From contig NC_070562.1 of the NCBI RefSeq assembly GCF_026914185.1, positions 6,386,001 through 6,450,000 of the forward strand: a DNA stretch of 64,000 bases, written 5' to 3'. The position numbers and the translations under genes were made by a program. The notes beneath the pieces are model-generated. The model did not search any database. It was given only the letters and a program-made list of their open reading frames with translations, and was not told the DNA's origin. Source of the DNA: Puccinia triticina (Eukaryota; Basidiomycota; Pucciniomycetes; Pucciniales; Pucciniaceae). Positions 11,128 through 22,289 of this stretch are shown here, piece by piece (positions within the stretch are counted from its first letter, which is position 1; the number at the start of each line of letters is the position of its first letter).

Positions 11128-11238
11128 ACTACAGGCAGACAGCTGTTGCTCCCGCGCGCAGCGTCACCTAATTTTGGTGGCCGCAGTGACTGCGCAGGTG
11201 ACGCTCCGCGTGGGAAAGTCACCTGTTTGCCTGTAGTG
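11128..11238. mobile_element. ~110-bp MITE with CACTACAGGC ends
   Basis: The left end CACTACAGGCA and right end TGCCTGTAGTG are exact inverted repeats, and the interior also folds (CAGGTGACGC against GCGTCACC). The CACTA start is typical of EnSpm/CACTA elements, but the flanking trinucleotides do not match clearly, so the superfamily is tentative. Confidence 0.6.
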
Positions 11239-11239
11239 T

Positions 11240-12225
11240 AACATAGAAATGTGTGGCCACCTAGTTGGCAAGGCTGGCAGTTTGTCCTTCCTCGAGGCAA
11301 TGGATGCGCTGGGTTTGATCCCGGTGTTGAGTCAATTTTTGCCGGGACATTCTTGTACCGCTCACCGGACCCCGACCGCGGCGCGCACGGCAGGCCAACG
11401 TGAGGAATTCGCCGACCGCGGGCCCCGCACGTGGGAATCACGTGGGAATCACATGGGAGGTCGCGCCGACCGCGGGTGGCGATCACTCCCGCTCTGGGTG
11501 ACACCAAAACTTTAGGGTGGGGTCGTGGGGCCCAGGGTTGTCTCCGCATTGTGTCCCACGTCAAACCGTGGTTGGGGGCGCTCCATGGTGTAGTTGAACA
11601 AAGAGGGGAGGATGGCTGGATGCTGCTCTGAAGCAGACTAGCTGATGACTGCTGGATATGAGGGTGGGATGGGGGCCGATGCTGGCTGATGGACCCGCTG
11701 GAATTTGAAAGAGACCAAGGGGGTGGTGGATGGTGAGACAAGAGAGTCTAGGGGAGGAGAGCAGAGGGCCTGGTGCTCATGAAGGGTGGGGAGAGGTGTT
11801 GAGCAAGTACGTTGGAGCAGACACTGGATCAGATTTGTCTTAAAAACTCAAACAAACCTGGAGCCCCCGGAAAGGGCTCCACTGCTTGAAAACTACTGTT
11901 GAAGTCAGACTTGTGGGTGCGAGCCAGGGAAGGGGCTACACTACCTTGGGGACAGGCACAATAATGATGTGGCAGACTCGTGCAGGCTGGACTGGTGGGA
12001 AGGTGTCCCTGGATTGTGAGGGCAATTGATCAGTGACCCGGCGGCAACATCCAGTGCGTGATGAGGCCAGTCATTGTCCCGCGCCAGTTACCCCAAAGGC
12101 CCTGTGGCGTGCTGGGTACCTCTCCGTTACGCCAGGGGACGCAGGGCGTCACGTGTGCGCTATGGGGGCGGTGACTCATGTGTGGGTCACCGCGGCGTAA
12201 TCCTAACTTAGGGCCCCAGTGGTGC
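11240..12225. other. Intergenic, no gene
   Basis: Nothing supportable was found. A long minus-strand ORF (11100-11741) crosses the MITE and has low-complexity Ser/Pro/His composition, so it is regarded as spurious. Confidence 0.4.
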
Positions 12226-12524
12226 TAGAGATGGCAACTTTGCACCCGCCACGGGTACCCGCTATCCGTTGGCGGGTACCCGCCAAGGCCGGCGGGTACC
12301 CGCCAACGGATGCGGATGCGAGTGCGGATGTCTGAGATTCCGACAGAATTTGAGCGGGTACCCGGGTTATTTGCAGGCGCACCCGCCCACACCCGCCCAC
12401 ATATACACCGCAGTTGCACAACACATGATCTCCAGCTCGCTGCGGGCAATACGGCATCTCCGACCCGGGCTTCCCTCCGCCCTCAATTTGCGTGCTTCCC
12501 CCATCATATCCTCCAAATACCACG

Positions 12525-15500
12525 CTATGGCCCAACCACAAAAGAGGCTCCGAAGTCGGCCTGCAACAGATGATGAAAACGAAGCCCCCCCTCCCAATTC
12601 AACCAATGAACAGGACAACATTGACTCAGGAACACCTAATTCCACACAGGTGGGAGCTGAACTAACTGATGATCAGCGTCTAGGTAATATACTCTGCTTT
12701 CTTTCTTGATTATTCAATTGGCTCAAAAAACTGAATAAATTGCAAATGTAGAACACGCAAAGAAACTCGCGTGTAATCAAATCAGTTCAGCTTATGCCTC
12801 TTACGAGTCACCCAGATTGTCTGATCAGCAAGATAAATTTAACCGCCGCATGATTGCGTGGAAGTGTAAGATGTGAGTCTGACTTTCCCTACTATTTATA
12901 AGAAGCAAGGAAACAATATCTGAAGCATTTCAAATCTTGATAGATGTTCAAAAAATATCAATTGACCAGCCTATGAATCTTTGTGCAGTAATCTTCTCAC
13001 GCATGCAGGCCGATGCCTGAGGAAGCAACAAAAACCACCAAGTAACAAAACACTTGCCTCAGTTGGTATATCTGGAATGGGTGAAATTGACCAGCAGGAG
13101 GTAAGACTCAATATTTATTTATTTATCTCAATTTTCTCCCAACTGACCAGTCTTCTCACTCTAGGTCTTGCAGCGGTGTGTGATTTGGTGTGCGGAGGGA
13201 GCGAAGCCCTTTTCGGCTTTGGAAGAAAGCAGCCTCAAGAAAATTCTCCATCCAACAATCTTAAAGCATCTTCCTAACCAAAGGATGGTTTTGAAGGCGA
13301 TTCAGCAGCTTTATTTGTGTGTTCAGGAGAAAATTTGTCACGAATTGAGTGTAAGTCGTGGATTGTTTGATTTCTTTGTTTAAAATTCAGATAACGACCC
13401 AACTGACTGCACCTTAAACCTATTGCTTTTTATATTCAGGTCCACAAGGGGGCACTTTACTTGGGTGCTGATGCCTGGCAGACACCAAACGGATTCAACA
13501 TAATGGGGGTGGTTATCTACTGACTTTTGGATGATGGGGCCGGCAGGATCAAATTGGATGCAATGCCCCTGGACTTTGTCCAGCTTAAGGAAAGGCATAC
13601 AGGTGAATACTTAGCGCGCATGGTTAAATTCATTGTTGAGAAGTTTAGATTGAAAAATCGGGTATGATATTTTTTTTTTTTGATTTTGTACATTATATTA
13701 TCTGAGAATCTGATCTAACCTGCTGATTATATTCATTAGATTTGTGGTATTGTTTCCAACAACGCGGCAAACAACAGGACAATGATTGTTGAGTTAGAAA
13801 AACTTTTGTGGAAACGTTTCCAAGGCGAGCCGCAGTGGATAAGGTGCTTTGCACATATCCTCAACCTTATTGTAAAGGCAATACTCCGACCCTTTGCGCG
13901 TAACAAAAAAAGCTCCCCTAGAGCTGGTGAGTATGAGGAATCCAATGATGAGGAGGAACCACAAAATCTCATTGAAAGGCAAGCTTAATTATTCTGACAT
14001 CATTTCAATTTGTCTTTGATTTCTACCCGCTGATTGTTACATGTGTGATTGCATTTTCAGGTTTCATGAAGAGGAAGACAATAGTAGCTCCACTGATGAC
14101 AACAAGGAGGAGCTTCCCGCCAATATCTCTGAGCGCTCCAATGGCGAATTAGCAGAGGACGACGAGCTTACACTGGCTGATGTCAAAGATGTTGAAGATG
14201 AAAAGGATGATGATGTTTATACGTCAGAGTCATGTCGTCGATCTCTTGCAAAGGTTAGTTGATTACTTTGGTCTTCCTTTAATTTTTTGGATAATGAATT
14301 TGTTTTGTTCTACTTTTCATCAGTTTTGCGCCATTGCAACGAAATTGAAGAAGTCGCCAAATTCAAAAGCCAGATTTATTGAGATTTGTCGTGAAACTCA
14401 ATGCCAGAAGCCTCATAACGTTGAGCATGACGTCCCGACTCGGTGGAACTCCACATACTTGCAGCTTTTGAGCATTGTCCGATGTGAGAACGCCATGTAA
14501 GTCTGTTCAAAATCATAAAAATAACTTCAGCAGTGAACCAGACTGACTTCTTTGTCATGCTAGTGTTACTTGGCAGTGTGATAAACAGTTTGGCACACCC
14601 CGCAACCTGCAGGTGAACCAGGAGGACCTTGACTTGGCCGCAGACCTGGTGCAGATTCTAAAACCATTCTACAAAATGACCCTTCAACTATCAATGAAAG
14701 CATTGGACCGGGTAGCTGAAGTGGTAGTCATGATTGATCAAATCACGGCGACCCTCTCGGCCGTGATTGCAAACAAAGATGGACAATATCCTGCCGCATT
14801 AAGAAATGCATGTTGCTTTGGGCTTCAAATTACCAATAAGTACTATTTGCTCACTGACTGCGCACCAATCTACAGAATAGCAATGGGTAGGCCTTTTCTT
14901 CGAGTCTAATTGGCTTTTTTCTAACATGTTTTGCAACTAACATAATATCTTTTGACCATTCAGTTCTCCATCCGTCATTCAAGGATGAATACTTTAAGCT
15001 GGCCAAATGGCCTAAGTCATGGATTAGTGAGGCGATAGATCTCACTCGCGAGATGTACAATACATGGTATAAGCCTTCAAACACAATTACCGCACCAAAA
15101 CCACTAGAGATGGCAGCAGGTAACTGTTGTCTGATTTTGATAAAACTACTTCCAAGTGCTTGTCATTAAAGAACGTCAATAGGTAACACTTTCATCTCAT
15201 GAAGTACAATTTGGACTTGAGGAAGACACTCAGCTAAATTTCTAGGAAGGCACACATAAAAGTACAGATGCCAAATACCTGCGCACAGGTACCTGTCAAC
15301 AGGTATACCTGTTGGCAGGTACCTGTACAACATTGTTTGACTTCTTTAATCTTACTTGTTCTGGCCTATCCGGCTAGCTGAGTGTTTTCCTCAAGTCCAA
15401 GTGGTACTTGATTGACTGAAGCTGTTACATATTCATTTTAGTTACTCACAAGTACTTGGAAGCAGATTCATTAAAATCAGTAAAATCAGACAGCAGGTAC

Positions 15501-16123
15501 CTGATGCCATCTCTGAAAACCACCCAGGAAAGGACCAATAAAGGTAAACGAAATCTTGTAATCTCTCACACTGAGCAATTCAACTGACCAAAGGTTCCAC
15601 CAGCCACAAACTGGTGTTCTGGCCGGGCTTGGCGCTGCTGCTGTTGCAAGATCTTCCAAAGCGCTATCAGATCCTGTGGACATATGGCTATCTGGCGGCC
15701 TTTATTTGGAAGACCGCAAACCAATCAATGGGCTCAAGTGGTGGGCTGAACAAAAACTTAGCGGAAATAACCACCATGGACTCTTACAGATGGCACTTGA
15801 TGTCATGTGCTGCCCCGGTAAGATTAATTTTTTCTGCACAGGCATCAAAACACAAAACTAATCAATTGTTTCATTAATTATGTATAGCAACAACTGTTGA
15901 TGTCGAACGGACTTTCAGCTTTGGCCAAGACTACGTCTTGGCCAAGAGACACAAACTCAATGCAAAATCGGTAGGGAGAGGGATGGTGTTGTTGTTCTAC
16001 TCAAAGAACGACAAGATTGAACCTCTGGATCTCCACAAACATATGGAAAATATGAAGGATAAGTCTAAGGGCAGGATGAAGGCATGTGGTGCCACCAAAG
16101 GCAATGTGGTGACAGTGGAGTGA
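12525..16123 (+). pseudogene. hAT transposase, multi-exon, disabled
   Basis: Recognisable pieces in order: an acidic N terminus starting MAQPQKRLRSR (12525); an RNase H-like core with LGADAWQTPN (first catalytic Asp, about 13460-13490) and GIVSNNAANN (about 13745); HDVPTRWNST (about 14427); a helical insertion near 14610-15115; and the C-terminal dimerisation motif TTVDVERTFSFG (15890-15920), ending at 16123. Exons are separated by short GT-AG introns. Defects: an in-frame TGA at 13521-13523 (VVIY-stop-LLDDG), Asn where hAT transposases usually have Asp in the D-N-A-x-N-N motif, and a 411-bp MITE inserted at 15105. The ORF pieces lie within hAT ends, so the assignment is firm and loss of activity is likely. 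Confidence 0.85.
15105..15515. mobile_element. Nested hAT-type MITE with perfect 8-bp TSD
   Basis: The ends TAGAGATGGCA and TGCCATCTCTG are inverted and match the ends of the surrounding hAT element. The flanks are AAAACCAC at 15097-15104 and AAAACCAC at 15516-15523, an exact 8-bp duplication. The interior has CAGGTACCTG palindromes rather than the host element's CGGGTACCCG, so it is a related but separate subfamily. It interrupts the transposase exon whose original reading frame resumes after the second TSD copy. Confidence 0.92.
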
Positions 16124-16389
16124 TATTCTCCCCCTCTACTGTCACCAAAGAAAAGAAAACATATGATATGATGAAATGAAAACATGATCTTGTCTGTGAG
16201 GAGTGTTTTTGGTGGCGGGTACCCGCCAACAAGTGCGGATGCGGATGCGGATGTCAGGATCTGGCCAAAATGGCCGGCGGGTACCCGCACCCGCGCGGGT
16301 ACCCGCACCCGCGCGGGTACCCGGGTGCAAAAGTGCCATCTCTAAGTGGCGCCTGTGTGGCGTGTACTGCCTGGGGCTCGGGTGGGGTG

Positions 16390-16850
16390 CAACACCTTTT
16401 CTAAATTTAAGGCTGGCACCCGGGTGTTTAGGCGGGGGGTCAGCCTTGTCCCAAACCCCAGATCCGAAACCACCTGGGTGGAGCGGGGTCCACCCAGGTG
16501 GTCACAATTATTATTTTTACTGTGGAAATCTTCATTTTTTCTGTCTGTGACACCATCCAGATGACCCATAGTGGGAATGTGCTTGCCCGATCAGGGAAAT
16601 GAGATCAATAAAACCTTAATTAACCTTCCAAGGCTGTCAAGCAGCCTCCCAAGCCCGTCCAATTGGCCTCCCAGGCCCGTTCATTGGACCTTCCCAGGGC
16701 TCAAGCCTGTCCAAATAACCTTGAAAGCCCGCCCATCATGTACTGCCAAACAACCCGGGTGTTTGGGTGGGGTGTTGGCCTCATCCCAACCACCCGCACC
16801 TGGGGGGTCCACCTGGGTGGTACTTTTTGGGTGCCAGCCTTATCTCAATT
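16390..16850. repeat. Two copies of an ACCCGGGTG / CCACCTGGGTGG hairpin segment
   Basis: Near 16469-16502 ACCACCTGGGTGG is followed closely by its reverse complement, a strong hairpin. A second copy of the surrounding segment, from CCCGGGTGTTTGGGTGGGG to CCACCTGGGTGGTAC, lies at about 16757-16830. They are probably fragments of one repeat family. Confidence 0.55.
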
Positions 16851-17685
16851 TGCCCCGCTGTGTATTTTCAGAAGTGCGTTCTGGGGACCTGCTTTCCCCG
16901 TTGTGCCACCCATCCAGGACCCTCACGGGTTGCGTCCCCAATGTGTGGGACCTGATACCTTGACTGCAATGCAGCCCAACGTCCCCTTTTTGCCTAGCCA
17001 AGTAAGCCTCTCAAACGGAGGGGGGGACCCCCACGTCCCAAAGGGACTCTCCGCAGGAGAGGCTTATGACTAATGTTGCAAATTTGGCCTGAGAGTTCCG
17101 GGCGATTGTGGCTTTTCAACCATTTTTTTTCTTCAGCCCCTCACACAACAAAAACCATCCCAACCCAGGTGAAGTCGTGAAGGGGCTGAATAGACATCCA
17201 TCTTAGCTTCCCGCTCCTGTTCTCAAAAAAAAAAAAGGACACCTGAGCTGGAATTGACAAGACATCTTAACAAGAGCCTGGTTTCCTCCCATGCCATACT
17301 GCTTTCTGCCACCACTATGGGTAAAAGTGGTAGTATGCATTTTCAGTGTACCTCATTTGTTGGGCAAACCTTTGGTTTATAGTATAATTCACAGGAATAC
17401 AGCTTTCCTGGTATGCAAGCCACAGGAAGGTGTGTCAAGCTAGATACATACACGCATAATGTACAGGTCAAGAAACATTGAAAACCAAAAGTTTGACGGA
17501 ACATGGAAAGCAAAGGGTTGGGCCTTCAGGGATGGGGGTAGCAGCAAAAGATGGGGAGGATCCAGACAAATCTTGTGGTCCAACAGGCATGTGTGGGGAT
17601 GTTTGGGAAGACAGTGAAAATTTGAATGGCAAAGAACACCCACCAAAAGGCCTCAAACCCTCAGGCCAAAAAGTGGACATTAGTC
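16851..17685. other. Intergenic, no gene
   Basis: No gene could be supported. A poly-A tract lies near 17226. Confidence 0.4.
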
Positions 17686-17770
17686 TCAAGTCCCTCCTTC
17701 GGAGGTCGCGCTTTGCGCCAGCCCAGGCTGTACCAGGGCCCTCCAAAGTGGGGGACTTGTGTTAAGTTTA
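17686..17770 (+). repeat. GC-rich foldback repeat, copy B
   Basis: This runs from CAAGTCCCTCCTTCGGAGGT through a CAGCCCAGGC core to GGGGGACTTGTGTTAAGTT. The copy at 5519 is its inverted partner and those at 2216 and 19229 are more diverged. Confidence 0.7.
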
Positions 17771-17970
17771 GCCTTGTTGCAGGGTCGCAGCAACCATCCG
17801 GGTGCGTCCCTGATTGGTCGCCGTGGGCCCACTGTGTACATACAGGTCAAACATCAGCTTGCTTCAGCACTCCTCCCTATTTAATTGGATGATACATATA
17901 AGCTAGGTAGCTGAATGAGAGCAATAGCGACTTTGATAATCACAAGTGGCTTACCTGAAATAACCGCCTC

Positions 17971-18530
17971 CATATCATCGCCAGATACATTTGGATAGGG
18001 CTGGCCCCCGTTCCCGGCCTCTCCCGGTATACCCGCGGTCTACCCCGCGGGTATAGGGCTCCGGGACACCTCTTTGCCTGGACCGTATCTGGCCTACCTG
18101 GCGGGTACAGTCCACAGGCAGCCTCAGAAATACCCGCGGGTATATTGGGTATTAGGAAGGCCATGTTCAGGTGTGCTGTGGCTACCAATTTGCACCCGCG
18201 TGGAGGAAGCGAGCAAAAAAAATGCACATATCAAAAGTACAAAGGTCACTCAGCCCGGACTGGGGCCCTCATGGCTCATGAGCGCAAAGTGGGTGCAGTA
18301 GCTCTGGGCCTTTATGGGCCTTACCCACGGGAATCGGAATCGGGTCGCGGGTATACCCGTAGCCAGGCTGCCCCGCGGGTACCCTGTTCCTGTTCCCAAT
18401 CCCCGCGGGTAAGGCTCGGGCTGCTTGATTTTGGTACCCAAGTGACGGGTATACCCGCGGGATGGGCACTGGGCTATCTCAAAGTGGCCGGGTACCCTGC
18501 GGGATCCAGCCCTACATTTGGACCATGGAA
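17971..18530. repeat. Cluster of CCCGCGGGTA palindromes
   Basis: At least eight near-copies of the palindromic motif ACCCGCGGGTA occur across about 560 bp, with GGTACCC variants. The motif resembles the subterminal palindromes of the hAT element at 12226-16344 and the interior of the element at 285-1507. This may be a decayed hAT-related element end, but no terminal repeats or target duplication were found. Confidence 0.45.
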
Positions 18531-19228
18531 TATTTCCTAGCTTAACAAAGCCACTCAAAAAGAGGTCTGGGGGACCTGCGCGGAGCACTCTCCGTAGGAG
18601 AGGCTTAATTGCTATCCCTCAATTTTGGCAGGAGCAGAAGGGATATTCAGTGCAAGAAATAAAAGTACAGCGCTATAAATTGTAATAATAACAATAGAAG
18701 AAAACTGAGTAGACAGTCTTGTAGCCTTGATAAATGCGCAAATTTTGACATCTGTTCCAGCATCTCAATCCAAAGACTGCAATCCCTAGCGGCAAAAGTG
18801 TCCAGGAATCTAGGTCAAGGCAGCAAATCAAAATTCCAAACCATGTCTTAAGTTTGGAAGATCCATGTGTGGATCCACATTTTGCCAGAGGGAAGCACAG
18901 TGGTGATCTTACATTATATACATACAATGTGTCAATTTACATACAACCTAGAAAGCATGCAGATTTGTTGGTCCACAGGATCTACAAGCAATACAGCCTT
19001 GTGAATCCTTGTGCAGATCCATTTCTTGAGAAGTCACTTTTCAAAAATTTATTAAAAATACATTGATGGTGATACAGAAATTCTGAGGAGACAGAATTGT
19101 AGAGGAGATGTCAAAGGGTCAGAAGGCTGTGGCTCGGACCTTTGGAGGTGCTGGGGGCGGAGCTATTAAAAAGTCATACAGCGATTTGGTACTTTCTGCT
19201 CCCCTATGAAATTGGGGATAATATGCAA
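18531..19228. other. Intergenic, no gene
   Basis: No coding signal is present. The CTCTCCGTAGGAGAGGCTTA stretch near 18586 resembles one near 17047 and may be a short dispersed repeat. Confidence 0.4.
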
Positions 19229-19303
19229 GTCCCTCCCTGCGGGAGGGGCCGCTTCGCGGCGAGCTACAGCGAGCCTCCCACCAGGGGGACTTGTGTTAAG
19301 TTA
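19229..19303 (+). repeat. GC-rich foldback repeat, copy C
   Basis: The ends CAAGTCCCTCC and GGGGGACTTGTGTTAAGTT match copy B. The interior CCGCTTCGCGGCGAGC forms its own hairpin. Confidence 0.7.
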
Positions 19304-19589
19304 GGAACATTTCCGTCTTGACAATGACCGCCCCCAGTTGTCGCGCTGTTCACCACGATGTCAACCACCTCTTGCGTCCAAACTCCGCCGATAGTATTAC
19401 CTGAGGCTGCACCATCAGCAAAGGCGTGCCTGAAGTGTTCTCCAAATCACAATGTCTGAAGTACGCTTATCATCACTGTCCTTTTTCTCACCGTCGTCGT
19501 CCACTCTATTTTCGTTCTCACCTCGTTTTTTCAACAGGGCAGCTCAAACTTTGTGCAAGATGAGCTTATACGCTACTTGCAGTGGAAGC

Positions 19590-19952
19590 TGCCAAGTCAG
19601 TCCGCGGGAGGAATTCCTACGGGCGAACGAGGAATTCCTCCAGGCGATATGTTCTAACCATCTCTCCAAGAGGAATTCCTCTTGGCGAGATGGTTCAGTG
19701 AACCAGCTGGCCGAGTAGAAGCCAACTTGACGATCTGCGTAGAATCATCTCGCCAGGGGGGGGGAGCACTCCGGGTGAGATGGTTGCAACCATCTTGCCG
19801 AGAAGAATGTCTCCCAACGAGCTGGTCAGAACCATGTCGCTGGAAGGGATCGCTCCTGACAAGCTGGCTACAACCATCTTTCCCAGAGGACTTCCCCCGG
19901 GAGGGATAGCTGTAGCCAACTCGCCCAGAGGACTTCTAAGATCTAACGTGTT
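19590..19952. repeat. 42-bp minisatellite open on both strands
   Basis: Units of 42 bp are clearest from 19780 to 19905 (three successive units starting GAGATGGTTG, GAGCTGGTCA and AAGCTGGCTA), with more diverged units upstream to about 19590 that contain GAGGAATTCCTC palindromes. Because 42 is a multiple of three, both strands stay open. The plus strand repeats a 14-residue theme like ELVRTMSLEGIAPD and the minus strand a theme like GKMVVASLSG. No start, splice structure or domain shows which strand, if either, is translated. Confidence 0.6.
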
Positions 19953-20565
19953 CCTGTTCCTTGTTTCCATCTGAAATCTTGCTTGGGTGTTTTGAACATG
20001 TCATTTGGCTCACAGACTTGGAAAGAATTCTTCCCCCTTCGGTAGCTTATGTTTCGAAGATGAACCAACCTGAACTAATGTTCCCTCCACGAAAATATAT
20101 GATACATTCTGATACATACTCATTTGAGAAGCAGGAGACGTAGGCGGGTCCTCACAAATGGGCCAGTGGACCCCACAGGAGTTTTCCCTGCCACACGCCA
20201 GAAGAGGTTCCGCGGGACTGTATCGTGTTCCAAGTGACCGTGGAGCTGGGTACACAGAGCTCACTTGAGCTCACCCCATGGTATCGTGGTGCATGTACAT
20301 TAACATATGAACTGCCTTTATATCAGCCGGGTAGCAGATGAAACCTGTTTCACAAAAAGGCTTTGTTGGGGTGGTTGCCTTGACTTCTTTTCAATGAGGG
20401 ATGAAGCAGATGTCTTGAAGACGGGTTTAGATGGGCGTATGCATCGAAACATCGGGCATCCAGAGCGCTCCGAGTTGATGATACGTCCTGCTTCTACCCG
20501 CCATTGATACTCCATTTCAAAATCGAGCCAATTTCTGATCACCTGTCTGGCTTTCTCTTGCGATT

Positions 20566-22286
20566 ATGACTTGGGAATGGCCACAGTTAATTTGCCTTGG
20601 CGTAGTACTTCTTTATCATTTTTATTTTACGTTGGCAACACCACCCTTGGTCCCCGAACTTGAAGCTAATAAAGTTAAGGAGCATTTGCATATTGAACCT
20701 GATATGATTGAAGACTGGCCACATTTGACAGCTCAGCCTGCAGAAAGGAGAGCGGTCTCCGATCAGTATTTCCACGCTAGTTCTCTAAATGCGCCCTCAC
20801 CTTTTTTCTACCCGCACGATGATAATTTTCAACCAAATGGAGAGCTATTATTGTCACATGGTGTGTTCTCAGCACGTAACAGTTTTTTCTACCGCACTGA
20901 TGTGAAAACTCTCTTTGTAGATCCTCATTTTGTAACCTGGATGGAACAAGAATTCTCCAACCATTTGGAAACCGTAACCCGGAGTAGCGGATCTCCATCA
21001 GGAGAGCGTACGAATTCTATGATTTTCATTGATGTGAATGCAGACAAAGGTCAGATTAAGCGCAGCCCACTTCTTCGGCCCGGTTCCGTGTTCACCTGCT
21101 GATCAAGTGAATTACAGACCCTTTTTTAAGCTGGATAGGACAATCACCCTCCGATCATTTAGGACCAGCCCGAAGGGTTGGAACTCCATCAGGAGAAAGT
21201 TTGAACTCCATGGTGGGCAATGATGCCAAAGCCTACAAAGGTCAGATCAGCTGCAGTCTTCTCAACGCAACACTTCTTTGGCCAAGTTGAATTACTGATC
21301 ACACGTCCAGCCTGTGTTCCTCAATTTATTTAGAACGGGTTGAACAGGTCTCCAATCCGGATGAAACCACCAATTTCATACAGGTGAAACACTCAACATC
21401 CATAGTGGGGAAACATCCAAGAGACAGACCAGCAGAAGAACTAGATCATCCACTCAAAGTGGCTAAGAACTTTGAATGGCATACGTTGTCAGAATTATAC
21501 AGCAATGATGTTCATATCGCGACTCTTCATAAATTAGCAGAGATTAGACTTAAAGAAGATCATGAATATATAACAATCACTCAAGAGTACATACAAACTG
21601 TTGGAAAACAATTGCATGCTATTTTCGCCAGAGGAAAGCGTTTGTTCAAAAAGATACCTGAATCAGATATCCCGTCAATTAGAATATTCAAGCTCGAGAA
21701 TTCTGCTGGAGATAACGCACACCATTACAAGATCAGACTATTGGACGGTAAGGGGTTAATGCGCAGAGAAACCATCAACACCCGAGCCGTCAAAATCATT
21801 CAATCTCTTAGCCGTTATCACAATTTGTTCAGGTTAGGCGGACTAGATCAATTTATGTTTGGGGAGACGGGGAGGAGACAAAAAGATTTACTTGGATGGT
21901 TTTTAAACATTCTACTTGAAGGAAGTGACAAAAGATGGCCACTCATTGGCCAAATGACATCCCAAGAAGATCCAGTATTTCATAGACAATTCTTTCAGAG
22001 CAAGGCTCAGCAATACTTAATCAATCTACTCAGTTCAAATACTGACAGCGGCAAAACGGTTAACATGAAGTTGGGTTTGATGGCTGCAATTGAATTGATG
22101 GGTTTTTGGTATGAACAATCCACTTCTGGCATCAGCCACACAGATACTTCAACCATCAGTCTCAATCCTCCCAGAATCTTTAACAAGAAACATTATGAAA
22201 CACAAGTTGTGCTGGCATTGCAGAAAAACCATTATCGAACTACACAAATGAAAATCAAACATGATTTGCAGCTGCAAAATCTATAA
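20566..22286 (+). CDS. Putative secreted protein, at least two exons
   Basis: The family was not recognised. The first open segment begins at ATG 20566, and its N terminus has a hydrophobic core (ICLGVVLLYHFYFTLA, residues about 9-24) followed by T-P-P, fitting a signal peptide. It stays open to 21102. A second open segment of 300 codons, to the stop at 22286, begins just after a good acceptor (CATACAG, ending at 21383) and has no ATG near its start, so it is best read as a downstream exon. One possible phase-0 donor is GTAACC at about 20972, but the exact join was not determined. The second part is helical and charged, with no Cys pattern or enzyme motif. Fungal secreted proteins of this kind are often lineage-specific; an effector role would be a guess. 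Confidence 0.55.
20985..21310 (+). repeat. Imperfect tandem duplication within the secreted-protein locus
   Basis: The segment with CTCCATCAGGAGAG, then ATGC..ACAAAGGTCAGAT, then CTTCTTCGGCC and TGAATTACAGACC (about 20995-21120) recurs at about 21185-21305 with substitutions and small gaps. The second copy lies in the proposed intron. Confidence 0.55.
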
Positions 22287-22289
22287 ATT

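Larger units (their letters stand above)
12226..16344 (+). mobile_element. hAT DNA transposon (4.1 kb) with 8-bp TSD
   Basis: The ends are inverted repeats: TAGAGATGGCAACTTTGCAC at the left and the reverse complement of TAGAGATGGCACTTTTGCAC at the right. They are flanked by AGTGGTGC (12218-12225) and AGTGGCGC (16345-16352), an 8-bp duplication with one mismatch, as expected for hAT. Subterminal regions carry many CGGGTACCCG palindromes (12250-12370 and 16215-16325), probably transposase-binding repeats. The interior encodes a broken hAT transposase and holds a nested MITE. Confidence 0.9.
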
